DNA of 64,000 nt from Silvibacterium acidisoli (lineage in GTDB: Bacteria; Acidobacteriota; Terriglobia; Terriglobales; Acidobacteriaceae), in contig CP085323.1 in NCBI GenBank assembly GCA_022870745.1, positions 3,100,001 through 3,164,000 of the forward strand, read 5' to 3'. The number at the start of each line of letters is the position of its first letter. Positions within the stretch are counted from its first letter, which is position 1. This document shows, one piece after another, positions 33,301-41,299 of the stretch. A program made the translations under genes and the position numbers. The notes under the pieces were generated by a model that worked only from the letters and a program-made list of their open reading frames with translations, searched no databases and was not told where the DNA came from.

Positions 33301-33966
33301 ACGGATATGCTAGCCCTCGAGCCTGCGTATGTTGGAAATGATCATCGGTCTAAGTCCCGCAGCCGACTAAGGGCAAGCAACACGTCGGACTGTGGCCGAA
33401 CGTCCTCGACGCGCACGTGAAGCGTCGACGTTGCACGTTAAAGCATAACAGAATGAACCGATTACGACTTCACGTAAGGCGTCCATTCTGCCGACCGAGG
33501 GGCGGGTCAAATCTGAGCCTTGAGGCCCAGAGAGTGCCTTAGCACTAGAGCTCCCACTCACAAATTAATGAACAAAATTAGAAGACTCCTAAAAGAATTT
33601 CAAGCACTTTAACGCAGCAAGCTGAATCGACGCCTTAAGGAAGCACTTAAGCTGTTGATTATAAGCATGTTATTGTTGACAGCTATAGCCTTCTACCCGA
33701 TGGTGGTCTCACTTCGGTTTACATGGAGGGGCCGAAACGTGCAGAAGATCATTCAGCGAGCGAACGGGGCGGTTTCAAACTCGAGCCGCAACACTGGTGC
33801 GGTTTTGGGGTAATCGCGCCCGCTAACCTAGCTCATCGGAACGCAAAAATCAAAGTGGGCAGAGATTGGTGGATTAGGCGAAGTGGCGTCCACTGAGAGG
33901 CATTACTGATGGGAGGGCGTTTCCCGATACCGGTCCTGCTTTTTGCTATTGGAGGATTTCGATGAA
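33301..33966. other. Accessory gap, nothing recognised
   Basis: 666 bp, AT-richer than the window. Only a 64-codon unsupported minus-strand frame (33367-33561) is seen; the longer stretch holds no gene, RNA or repeat I can support. Confidence 0.4.
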
Positions 33967-34404
33967 CTATTTTCTGGTGATGAGCAACACTCTCCCGACG
34001 AGAAGTAATGCGCCGGATATCTTTGTGAGGCTAATCGGATGTACATCCATCCCGAATCAGCCGAAATGATCAATCACGAGAGATGCTATGGGTGCTGCCG
34101 TCACGGTTAAAGCCATGAAGTTCCCCGTTCCTACCCGGTGCACCAAGCTCAGCCCGGCGAACACCTCGACTGCCCCGACGAGACCGCCAAAAACTGCCCA
34201 TCAAGGCATCTCATGGATATCCCGCATCCCCGGCAGTGGGTGAGGCATCGCGAAAAAGAGTGCAGTAAAGAAGAACGTGATAATGAGGATCGAAGCGAGA
34301 TAGGGATTGACCAGTGATTTGTTGAGTTGCCCATTCATGGCTGCGCCACAGGTCTGAAGCGCCCCGCCGAGAATGATGAACGGAATAATCCACGATGCAT
34401 TCAT
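33967..34404 (-). pseudogene. YdcZ/DMT-type transporter with two TGA stops
   Basis: On the minus strand the protein starts MNASWIIPFIILGGALQTCG and runs through typical DUF606/YdcZ membrane segments. It is interrupted by TGA at 34201-34203, continues WAVFGGLVGAVEVFAG, is interrupted by TGA at 34057-34059, and continues FGMDVHPISLTKISGALLL to a TAG. Both TGA codons stand where relatives commonly have Trp, a G-to-A change of TGG. The rest is unshifted and well preserved, so the gene died recently. Such proteins are small drug/metabolite-type transporters of unknown substrate. Confidence 0.72.
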
Positions 34405-34637
34405 GTTGCCTCCCGTGTTGTGGGAAGATTGCGTTCATGAGGAACGCTCCCGCCATGCTAGCGGCAAGTGCGGCAGGCATGGCAATAGCTCCAGCGTTCA
34501 AAAAGTCCCAGGCGCTTACATCAAGCTTTTTCTTTGCGCAGAGCAAGCAGCCAAAGAAGCGCTGCGAGTGAACCCGTAACCGAGAGATTCGGACCGAGAT
34601 CGACACCGATGAGAACCGCATTGGCGAAGAGCGCAGG
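34405..34637 (-). pseudogene. ArsB/NhaD-type transporter C-terminal remnant
   Basis: The minus strand encodes ALFANAVLIGVDLGPNLSV, then TGSLAALLWLLALRKEK, then, one frame over after a run of A, LDVSAWDFLNAGAIAMP. This is the last part of an ArsB-like (arsenite/anion) transporter, where GVDLGPN and GSLA-x-LLW are conserved. Its 5' part is missing because the IS copy 2 begins at 34638, and the A-run carries a frameshift. It directly precedes the YdcZ-like gene, with which it probably formed an operon. Confidence 0.6.
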
Positions 34638-35349
34638 TGGTCTGCCCGGGGAAATTTGTACCAGATTGAGTGATAGAGACTGGTTACAAGGGGCAGGAAA
34701 TGCGGAGTGGCAAGAAGCATAGTGCGGAGTGGGTAGTGAGCCTTCTTCGTCAGATCGAAGTGGGTGTTGCGAACGGGAAGACGACGGTCCAGGCTTGCAA
34801 GGAAGCGTGCGAAGGCCTGAAGGTTCCGCAGAAACAGAAGCCGCGTGGTCGTCTGTGGTTCAACGACGGCCGCATGGCCCGCACGCTGAACACACGAGGG
34901 AGGCGCTGGTGGTTCGGTTCGAACGGAGATGGTCGTCTGCGAAGGTGATCGGTGCGCTGGCCGATGCGATGGTGGCCAAGGGCGTTCCTGAGCACCTGCG
35001 ATCCGACCACGGGCCCGAGTTCATCGCGCACGGCCTGCGCAAGTGGCTTGCCGATACGGGCGCAAAGACAGCCTACATCGAACCCGGCTCGCCGTGGGAG
35101 AACGGCTACTGCGAGAGCTTCAACTCGAAGATGGGGGACGAGTTCCTGAACGGGGAAATCTTCTACTCGATGAAGGAACTCCGAGTGCTTGCCGAACGCT
35201 GGCGCAAGCACTACAACACCATCCGGCCACACTCATCGCTTGGGTATCGGCCACCAGCGCCAGAGGTATGGCTGGCATCAACCGCTGGGCAGGCGGAGAT
35301 CGCTGCGCTACACTAACAATCCAACTGGTACAAAACTTCGGTCAGGCCA
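34638..35349 (+). mobile_element. Deleted IS3-family element, copy 2 (712 bp)
   Basis: Base for base the same as copy 1 as far as I can compare, including all three internal deletions and both ends. It lies between the ArsB-like remnant and unrelated sequence. The flanks (CAGG on the left, ATAC on the right) show no target duplication. Two identical transposase-dead copies mean either recent mobilisation in trans by a full relative or duplication by recombination. Confidence 0.9.
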
Positions 35350-35667
35350 ATACGAACCGATTGGGATTTCCGCCATGAGGTGGCTTCCATCCTGGGTGAC
35401 TTTGATGAAATCGTAGATCCCAACGTAACGTGCGAATTTCAATAGATCTCCTGCTACAACGATATGCTCAACCGGCTAAAGATGCAGCCACCCGTAGGCT
35501 TGCGTAACAATCGCGTGATCGATGCGGTGTGCTCGAAATCAGCATAATCGATACAAACATTGGACAATTGGATGACACCTACCGTGTGCTGGTCTCCCTA
35601 TTGTTCTGCTAGGCCAACACTCCCCCACGGAACTGTCGGCCTGAATCCCAATTCAGGTACAGCACCG
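35350..35667. other. Gap with possible gene fragment
   Basis: On the minus strand, beginning at the IS end, a short frame reads LKFARYVGIYDFIKVTQDG then SHLMAEIP, resembling the C-terminal lipocalin-like domain often fused to beta-lactamase-fold proteins (DUF3471). It has no start and is cut by the IS. The rest holds the promoter of the ferritin-like gene and nothing else I can support. Confidence 0.3.
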
Positions 35668-36816
35668 ATGAACAACAAGCGAATTTCGAAAGATATGCTC
35701 GATCGTCGTTCCTTTGTACGCAGTGGTCTTCTGGCAGGTGGCGCCGCGATGAGCGTCGGCTTGTTGGCAGATGCCAAACCCGCGCAAGCCCGGGAGCGCG
35801 GTCGCCTTACACAAGGCGACGAAGCGATTCTGCGGTTTCTTGCGGCAGCAGAACTGATCGAAGCCGACCTCTGGATTCAGTACGCAGAACTCGGGGGTAT
35901 CGGGGACAACCAGCCGGTTGAGATCAATCCTAATCAACCCATGAATAATTACCAGATCGCCCTCTCCAACTTGGATGGCGATGGCCCTCAATACATCACC
36001 AGCAACACCCTCGACGAAGTCAGCCACGCCAACTTTCTTAATGCTTATCTCGAGTCGCGTGGTGGACGCTCTGTCGATTTTTCTGAGTTCACCACTCTTC
36101 CTGGAAGCACCGCGGATGGGTCTTCTAGGACCAAGCGTCTCACGAACCTCATGAAACTGAACGTCGATACAAGCTGGTTCGTGCGATACCGCAGCGCAAC
36201 CAATCCTGATCTCGGTGCGACGTTCCCTCAGGCCATCACCCTCAATAACGTCACTGCCATTCCACGTAACAACGCTGATTTCAACGGCACGACAAACGGC
36301 AATTTCCCTGGGAACAACCATATCCAGGCAATCGCCAACGTTGCGGCGTTTCACTTCGGCATGATCGAGCAGGGAGGAACCAGCCTCTACGCTGCGATGA
36401 GTAAAAAGGTCACCGATCCCGAGGTGCTCGATGTCACTCTTGCGATCGGTGGTGACGAGATTGCCCATTTTCTCGAGTGGGTCGACTTCGCAGGCAACGG
36501 CGTCCAGCAGCCCGTCGCCCCTTTCACAGACGCCATCTCCGGTCTCACGTTCCCGGACTTCTTTAACAACCCGCCACTCCAGCCGCCTTCGCTTGTTCAA
36601 CCGAGCTTGATCTTCCCCGTTCCTTGCGAATTCATCGATTCCAACCTGCCGCGCGTATCGGTCATACGCCCCATCACGGATAAGTTTGCCGGCGCGACCG
36701 CAGCAGCGCAATCCCTCATCGCAAGCGGCCTTTTCATCGGGCAGAGCAGGAGATTCATTAACACCCTCCTAGGGATGGCGGCTGAGGCTGATGCCGCCGT
36801 TCGTTTTGCTCTATGA
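35668..36816 (+). CDS. Tat-exported ferritin-like domain protein
   Basis: 382 residues from the ATG at 35668; a second ATG at 35695, with GAAAG upstream, keeps the Tat motif (LDRRSFVRSGLLAGG) and may be the true start. After cleavage, the body has ferritin-2-type helices with E/H ligands (AAAELIEADLWIQYAEL, LDEVSHANFLNAYLESRGG, AAFHFGMIEQGG, GGDEIAHFLEWVDFAG). Such proteins are widespread in soil bacteria and are annotated as desiccation- or stress-related; the metal chemistry is unproven. It is monocistronic and followed by a terminator. Confidence 0.85.
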   Translation: MNNKRISKDMLDRRSFVRSGLLAGGAAMSVGLLADAKPAQARERGRLTQGDEAILRFLAAAELIEADLWIQYAELGGIGDNQPVEINPNQPMNNYQIALSNLDGDGPQYITSNTLDEVSHANFLNAYLESRGGRSVDFSEFTTLPGSTADGSSRTKRLTNLMKLNVDTSWFVRYRSATNPDLGATFPQAITLNNVTAIPRNNADFNGTTNGNFPGNNHIQAIANVAAFHFGMIEQGGTSLYAAMSKKVTDPEVLDVTLAIGGDEIAHFLEWVDFAGNGVQQPVAPFTDAISGLTFPDFFNNPPLQPPSLVQPSLIFPVPCEFIDSNLPRVSVIRPITDKFAGATAAAQSLIASGLFIGQSRRFINTLLGMAAEADAAVRFAL

Positions 36817-36844
36817 GACTTTGATCCGAATATTTCCGAGTCTT

Positions 36845-36875
36845 GGGTCTGGACGCTGTGCCGGTGTCCAGACCC
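36845..36875 (+). terminator. Terminator after ferritin-like gene
   Basis: GGGTCTGGAC and GTCCAGACCC form a 10-bp perfect stem around an 11-base loop, then GTCATTCTTT. Confidence 0.8.
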
Positions 36876-37041
36876 GTCATTCTTTGATGAGGCAACAATC
36901 ATCGAGGGGCATCCTTACTCTCGAACTGCGTCCAAAGTTGTGACGATTCGAAGGAATCCAGTCAGAGAGTCTGAATGTTAAGTGCTGAACGCTTCGGGGT
37001 TGGGCGTCGTAACCTGGGCGATAGCTTTGGTCGGGCGCTGA

Positions 37042-37395
37042 CTTTGGACTGCCGGCCATTGTTCGGCAACAAAGCCTCGCGAATCTGTCCGTCGCCTTGA
37101 GCAAACTGCTAGAGAAATCACTTCGCGTCTGTTCTTCTTCGCGTTCTCTTTGTCTTGGCTGCGTTTGACAAGCGTGGACTCGTTTCTAAGAAGTGAAGGC
37201 GCAGCCGACCTCTCTTGCGAGCATGAGCATTCTGCTCGGGAGAGGATGATCTCCCGAGACGAAGCAGATTGGCCCATCGTGGCCACGTCACTTCTGCTGA
37301 GACGTCCGGTATGGACACAGGATCGTGACTTCTTTAGAAGCGGCATCCCCACCTGGACTTCCGAGACTGTCGAACATTATTTCAGAACGTTGTGA
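37042..37395 (+). pseudogene. PIN-domain (VapC-like) remnant
   Basis: The frame, open from 37042 to TGA at 37395, has the C-terminal PIN-domain signature SRDEADWPIVATSLLLRRPV, then WTQDRDFFRSGIPTWT. The acidic residues of the RNase site in the second half (RDEADW, DRDFF) are present. The N-terminal part with the first catalytic Asp is missing, and no good start codon exists (only TTG at 37150). No antitoxin gene is next to it. It is a truncated toxin-type gene in the decayed region. Confidence 0.6.
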
Positions 37396-37447
37396 ACAGC
37401 AGGGAAGACCTGGCTATCCTTGGCGGCACTCAGTGAGTGGCCGACGA

Positions 37448-37891
37448 TTACTGCAATTCGCGACGCTGCGGAAGCCAATTCCGCGAGACCTGATCCGCGT
37501 CAGGAAGAGGTGCTTCCGGTGAGATCGCTGGCCGATGCGACCTGCGGGACGCCTCTTCCCGAACCTTCGCGGCAGGGACGGCAATGGGCGCTTTCGGTGC
37601 CGAAAGCGCCAGCGCGCCGTTGGGGCTTTTGGGCTTGGCCTCGCTGGACGGCCGTTCTCTTCGCTTGACCGGAGGCAAACGGACGATAGCAGGAGCAGCC
37701 TCGAGCTTGCGCGCTGGCTTAGGGCTTGTCTCGCGCACATGCTTTGCTGGTTGCGGAGAGGCTAGACGCCGTATGGGTTGTCGCCGCGCCGCCTTCTTTG
37801 GGACAGCGTCTTTGCCACTGAGCAGTTCCCGGGCTTGTTGAAGCAATTCAATTTCAGCATCAATCAGGGCAACAATGCGTGGGTAGTCCAT
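37448..37891 (-). CDS. Hypothetical protein with helical N-terminus and Ala/Pro/Arg-rich body
   Basis: 147 residues. The first ~27 (MDYPRIVALIDAEIELLQQA) are a clear amphipathic helix; the rest is low-complexity, rich in Ala, Pro, Arg and Lys, with KPAR/PKA repeats. It resembles short acidobacterial proteins with a conserved N-terminus and a disordered basic tail that may bind nucleic acid. GGGTAAAACG precedes the ATG. Monocistronic; the gap downstream of it toward the PIN remnant is small. Confidence 0.6.
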   Translation of the reverse strand: MDYPRIVALIDAEIELLQQARELLSGKDAVPKKAARRQPIRRLASPQPAKHVRETSPKPARKLEAAPAIVRLPPVKRRERPSSEAKPKSPNGALALSAPKAPIAVPAAKVREEASRRSHRPAISPEAPLPDADQVSRNWLPQRRELQ

Positions 37892-38035
37892 CGTTTTACC
37901 CGCTCACCAAATCGATTAATCTTTCTTTTCAATCGATTCGTCGGAGTCCTCTCGTCTCTACGTTTGCATCATTATCCAACAATCGATGACGGGCAGGAAT
38001 TGATCTAGGGAAGATGTGTGGATGGCGGGATGAGG

Positions 38036-38073
38036 GCGCGGGAGAAACCGAAGAGGTTTCTCCCGCGCGTTTT
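38036..38073 (+). terminator. Strong terminator-like hairpin 1
   Basis: A 14-bp perfect stem (GCGCGGGAGAAACC / GGTTTCTCCCGCGC) with loop GAAGA is followed by GTTTTT. No plus-strand gene is directly upstream, so it may be left over from a lost gene. Confidence 0.75.
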
Positions 38074-38081
38074 TAGAAACA

Positions 38082-38116
38082 ATTCAAGGGACGGCGCCAT
38101 GCGCCGTCCCTTGAAT
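38082..38116 (-). terminator. Strong hairpin 2, terminator of the ParB-like fragment
   Basis: A perfect 16-bp stem, ATTCAAGGGACGGCGC and its complement, around CAT, begins 10 bases after the stop of the ParB-like frame. Confidence 0.7.
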
Positions 38117-38126
38117 GAATCGGTTT

Positions 38127-38462
38127 CTACGCTGTTTTCCTGGGCTTAGATTCAGCCGTGACCTCCTTCCTTGCCCGGGCTTTGGCGGCGAACTCCTGCC
38201 TCACTTTCTGGCCGATGGCTTCGGTGTCCACCTTATAGAGTGCCGCCGCGTCTTTGAGTACGTCGCGCCCGTTATGCCGTGAGGCAAGAAGGATGGTCGC
38301 CTCGACCATGACCCGTGACAGGGTGCTTTCATCGGCACGGCGCAGAAAGGCAAGGAAAGTCTTGCCGATCTCGCCGTCGTCTCGTTTCTGCTGGATGCCA
38401 TGCTGCCTGGCCAGTGTTTCGATGCGGTTGCCATCGAGTAGACTGACCAGCCTTTCCAGCAG
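38127..38462 (-). pseudogene. ParB-like partition protein C-terminal fragment
   Basis: About 112 residues remain (LLERLVSLLDGNRIETLARQ, then FLAFLRRADESTLSRVMVEA, then VDTEAIGQKVRQEFAAKARA). The wording matches the C-terminal region of ParB/RepB-type proteins found on acidobacterial plasmids and chromosomes. The IS3-type element (copy 3) begins at 38463 and has replaced the 5' part including the ParB nuclease/HTH domains. The frame runs on into the IS by chance. It points to a former plasmid or integrative element here. Confidence 0.55.
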
Positions 38463-38524
38463 TGGTCTGCCCGGCGAAATTTGTCCCAGACTGAGTGATA
38501 GAGACTGAGTACGAGGAGCAGGAT

Positions 38525-38806
38525 ATGCCGAGGGGCAAGAAGCATAGCGCGGAGCAGGTAGTGAACCTTCTTCGCCAGATCGAAGTGGGAGTTGCGAACG
38601 GGAAGACGACGGTTCAGGCCTGCAAGGAAGCATTGATTACAGAGCAGACATACTACCGCTGGCGCAAGGAGTACGGCGGCTTGCAGGTCGACCAGGCGAA
38701 GCGGTTGAAGGAACTCGAGGCGGAGAACGCAAAGCTGAAGCGGCTGGTTGCGAACCTGAGCCTGGATAACCTTGTGTTGAAGGACTTCGCCTCGGGAAAC
38801 TTCTAA
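38525..38806 (+). CDS. IS3-family OrfA
   Basis: 93 residues: a helix-turn-helix (SAEQVVNLLRQIEVGVANGK, then TTVQACKEALITEQTYYRW) and a C-terminal leucine-zipper helix (RLKELEAENAKLKRLVANLS, then LDNLVLKDFASGNF). This is the usual OrfA of the IS407 type, which binds the terminal repeats and combines with OrfB by frameshifting. It is intact here, while copies 1 and 2 keep only the first third. Confidence 0.9.
   Translation: MPRGKKHSAEQVVNLLRQIEVGVANGKTTVQACKEALITEQTYYRWRKEYGGLQVDQAKRLKELEAENAKLKRLVANLSLDNLVLKDFASGNF
38794..38800 (+). other. Slippery heptamer for -1 frameshift in IS OrfA/OrfB
   Basis: G-GGA-AAC sits in the exact X-XXY-YYZ phase of OrfA, two codons before its stop. A one-base slip back enters OrfB directly (CTT CTA AGC CCG...). 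Confidence 0.6.
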
Positions 38807-39728
38807 GCCCGGCGCGTCGGCGACAGGCTGCGGAGCATGCGCGGCAGCGACACGGTCTCACGGAGCGACGAGCGTGCCGTCTGGCTTGTCAGCCACGCGG
38901 CACGCAGCGCTACCGGCCGACGCAACGGGCGGATGAAGATCAACTTACCCGCGCGATCGTCACTCTGGCTGGCCAGTATGGCCGGTATGGCTATCGACGC
39001 ATCACGGCGCTGCTGGTGCATGCCGGCTGGACGGTCGGCACGGATCGCGTGGAACGGATCTGGCGATGCGAAGGGCTGAAGGTCCCGCAGAAACAGAAGC
39101 CGCGTGGCAGGCTGTGGTTCAACGACGGCTCGTGCGTGCGGCTGCGTCCTACACATGTGAACCATGTGTGGAGCTATGACTTCGTGAGTGTGCGCACGCA
39201 CGATGGCCGCATGGCCAGGACGCTGAACCTGATCGACGAGCACACGAGAGAAGCGCTGCTGGTGCGGTTCGAACGGAGATGGTCGTCTGCGAAGGTTATC
39301 GGTGCGCTGGCCGATGCGATGGTGGCCAAGGGCGTTCCTGGGCATCTGCGATCAGACAACGGGCCCGAGTTCGTTGCGCATGATCTTCGCAAATGGCTTG
39401 CGGATACGGGCGCGAAGACGGCCTACATCGAACCTGGCTCTCCTTGGGAGAACGGCTACTGCGAGAGCTTCCACTCCAAGATGCGTGACGAGTTCCTGAA
39501 CGGTGAGATCTTCTACTCGATGAAAGAGCTGCGTGTGCTCGCCGAACGCTGCGCAAGCACTACAACACCGTCCGCCCGCACTCCTCGCTGGGCTATCGAC
39601 CACCAGCGCCAGAGGTACGGCTGGCATCGACCACTCGGCAGGCGGAGGAGCCGTTCGCTACGCTCACGCCTCCTCCGCCTGCCATATCCTGCTTCGATCC
39701 GAACTCGGAGATCGCTGCGCTACACTAA
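38800..39728 (+). pseudogene. IS3-family OrfB transposase, frameshifted
   Basis: In the -1 frame from the slippery site: PARRRQAAEHARQRHGLTER, a helical region, YGRYGYRRITALLVHAGW, then the DDE core: first Asp in WSYDFVSVRT, second in RSDNGPEFVA, Glu in PWENGYCESF. Near 39551 one G is missing (CGCTGCGCAAG versus CGCTGGCGCAAG in the other copies), which throws out the last ~58 codons (HYNTVRPHSSLGYRPPAPEV in the restored frame). All catalytic residues are before the break, so weak activity is not excluded. Without the shift it would be a normal ~300-residue OrfB. Confidence 0.85.
39637..39683. repeat. 14-bp inverted repeat inside IS copy 3
   Basis: GGCAGGCGGAGGAG ... CTCCTCCGCCTGCC, with a 19-base spacer, is part of a 63-bp segment absent from the other two copies. 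It keeps the reading frame. It looks like a REP-type palindrome insertion. Confidence 0.7.
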
Positions 39729-39777
39729 CAATCCAACTGTACAAAACTTCGGTCAGGCAAGCGAATCGCTCGGGGTC

Positions 39778-40019
39778 TTATCATGCTTCGCGCACGATAA
39801 CACATCCGATGTTATCGTGCAAAATAAGCGTTATCATGCTTCTAAACATCCCCTCGCTGAGCGCGGTTTTTCGCATACAGGGTAGTGAAAACCAGATCCA
39901 AACCCCGACCCTCACTATTCGTGAGATCAAGTGTCGCAACAGCAATAGGTTTGAAAATAAAGCACTTGTTGCGTCGGAGCAATAAGCGTTGGATCGGAGC
40001 ATTATCGGAGCAATAAGCG
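39778..40019. repeat. Cluster of short repeats next to tRNA fragment
   Basis: TTATCATGCTTC occurs twice (39778-39789, 39831-39842). An 11-bp inverted repeat GCACGATAACA / TGTTATCGTGC lies between them (39792-39802, 39810-39820). CGGAGCAATAAGCG occurs twice (39975-39988, 40006-40019), and AATAAGCG a third time at 39823. Such arrays flank tRNA att sites as integrase or excisionase binding sites. Confidence 0.65.
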
Positions 40020-40095
40020 GTTCCAAGGGGGGGTGGAGGGCTTTCTAGGGCGACGAAGACCTTCAAAATCAATCAGTTACCAGTTAGCGGGAAGA

Positions 40096-40139
40096 TGGCA
40101 TGGAAGAGGTCATCGGTTCGATCCCGATCAGGTCCACCA
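40096..40139 (+). tRNA. 3' half of tRNA-Ala(GGC), att-site remnant
   Basis: TGGCATGGAAGAGGTC is the anticodon loop (GGC) with the 3' stem and variable region. ATCGG-TTCGATC-CCGAT is a perfect T-arm, and CAGGTCCACCA is the acceptor strand with encoded CCA. The T at position 70 agrees with the G3-U70 pair of tRNA-Ala. The 5' half is absent: the base match stops at the anticodon loop. This is the classic crossover region for tyrosine-recombinase integration, so the site is likely the displaced end of an integrated element. It is not a working tRNA gene. Confidence 0.78.
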
Positions 40140-40216
40140 ATCACACCAACAATTTAGCGATGACAAGTCTCCGATTCCGGAATAGTCGGCTTTAGTTGCA
40201 GGCAGATAGATCGCTC

Positions 40217-41110
40217 TCAATGAGCTGTCGCGGCCTCCTGCTGGCTTAGTGCCTTTACGAAGGTCTCCTGGGCGTCGGCGACGAAATCCTTGTAACCGGC
40301 GGGATCGATAAAGACGCGAGGGCCGGCCTGTGCGTAGCGCTTTAGCTTGGTGAGCATATCGAAGTATCCACCGTGGGCTCCCAGAAATACGTCGCAAGGT
40401 AGAGCGCGCAGCTCCGAAAACGTATGCCGGAAATCCTGAGTGATGCCGGGATAACTTACGGAATGGCGAGGTGTGGCCACGAAGTGATACTCGGACCAGA
40501 AGCCCACTCCACCGACAATGACGATATTTCTCATCGTTCCTGCCGGCTCACCGGGGAGATGAGAACGCATGGTCCAAGTGGTACATCCTCGCGTATGGCC
40601 TGCGGTTTTGTGAGCGGTCAGGACCACATCTCCCAGACGCACAGTATCTCCGTCATGAAGAACACTATCGACATGCGCAGGCGCATACCTGACGATGTTC
40701 GGTGAAGGGGACAGGAAGTCCGTGCGTGCTCCGGTTTCAATCACGCTCACGTCGCCGTCCATCACCATGTTCTTGGCGTGAGTCTCCCGAATCACTTCCG
40801 CGGCTCCGCCCACATGGTCGTAGTGGGCCTGGCTGTTGAGCAGGATCCTGGTGTCACTCCAATGAAAGCCCAGCTTCTCCACGCTTGCCCGGATTTGCGG
40901 CGGCGAGCTGGCAAGATTTGCATTGATGAGGATATTTCCTGCTCGCGTGACGATAAGGTAGCTGGCGAGATCTTCGCTTCCCACGTAGTACAGGTTGTCG
41001 GTAATTTGAAACGGAGCAATTGAGGTGGTCCATGAAGGGTTTACCTCGGCAAGTATCGATCTGGAGCTGCAGACCAGTAGCAGGAACAGGCAGGAGAGAG
41101 TCGCGCGCAT
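40217..41110 (-). CDS. Subclass B3 metallo-beta-lactamase-like enzyme (Gln at first zinc ligand)
   Basis: 297 residues with a signal peptide (about 1-21). The B3 pattern is present: NSQAHYDHVGG, AGHTRGCTTWTM and LGAHGGYFDM. In most B3 enzymes the first motif is HAHYDH; here the first His is Gln, as in GOB-type lactamases, which keep activity with a changed zinc-1 site. The other ligands (His, Asp, His; second His in AGHT; His in GAHG) are intact. It is periplasmic and monocistronic. Real beta-lactam hydrolysis is likely by family but would need testing. Confidence 0.88.
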   Translation of the reverse strand: MRATLSCLFLLLVCSSRSILAEVNPSWTTSIAPFQITDNLYYVGSEDLASYLIVTRAGNILINANLASSPPQIRASVEKLGFHWSDTRILLNSQAHYDHVGGAAEVIRETHAKNMVMDGDVSVIETGARTDFLSPSPNIVRYAPAHVDSVLHDGDTVRLGDVVLTAHKTAGHTRGCTTWTMRSHLPGEPAGTMRNIVIVGGVGFWSEYHFVATPRHSVSYPGITQDFRHTFSELRALPCDVFLGAHGGYFDMLTKLKRYAQAGPRVFIDPAGYKDFVADAQETFVKALSQQEAATAH

Positions 41111-41299
41111 TCTGCTTTCTTAGCAGAGCCTGACGACACTGAGACGCTTCATCTCGGTATGTCGTGGGTTCCGGTGCATACTTAGCTACCGCCCGTTTCA
41201 ACCGCGACTAAACTTTCCTTTAAACTCATGATGTTGACCGGGAACCAGATTTCCCTTAAAACCTCTTATAAATTCTTGTAACTAATCGATACATTACCT

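Larger units (their letters stand above)
38463..39759 (+). mobile_element. IS3-family element, copy 3 (near full length)
   Basis: The left end TGGTCTGCCCGGCGAAAT matches copies 1 and 2; the right end (TCGGTCAGGCA) differs by one lost C, and another base is lost in GTACAA versus GTACCAA. The order OrfA, -1 shift, OrfB with DDE residues is that of the IS407-like branch of IS3. OrfB is frameshifted near 39551. A 63-bp in-frame segment with a long inverted repeat is present near its 3' end and absent from copies 1 and 2. No clear target duplication. It truncates the ParB-like gene. Confidence 0.9.

Noticed and set aside
39781-40072. Small minus-strand frames over the repeat array
   Set aside because: They are made of the repeats themselves and have no protein-like features.
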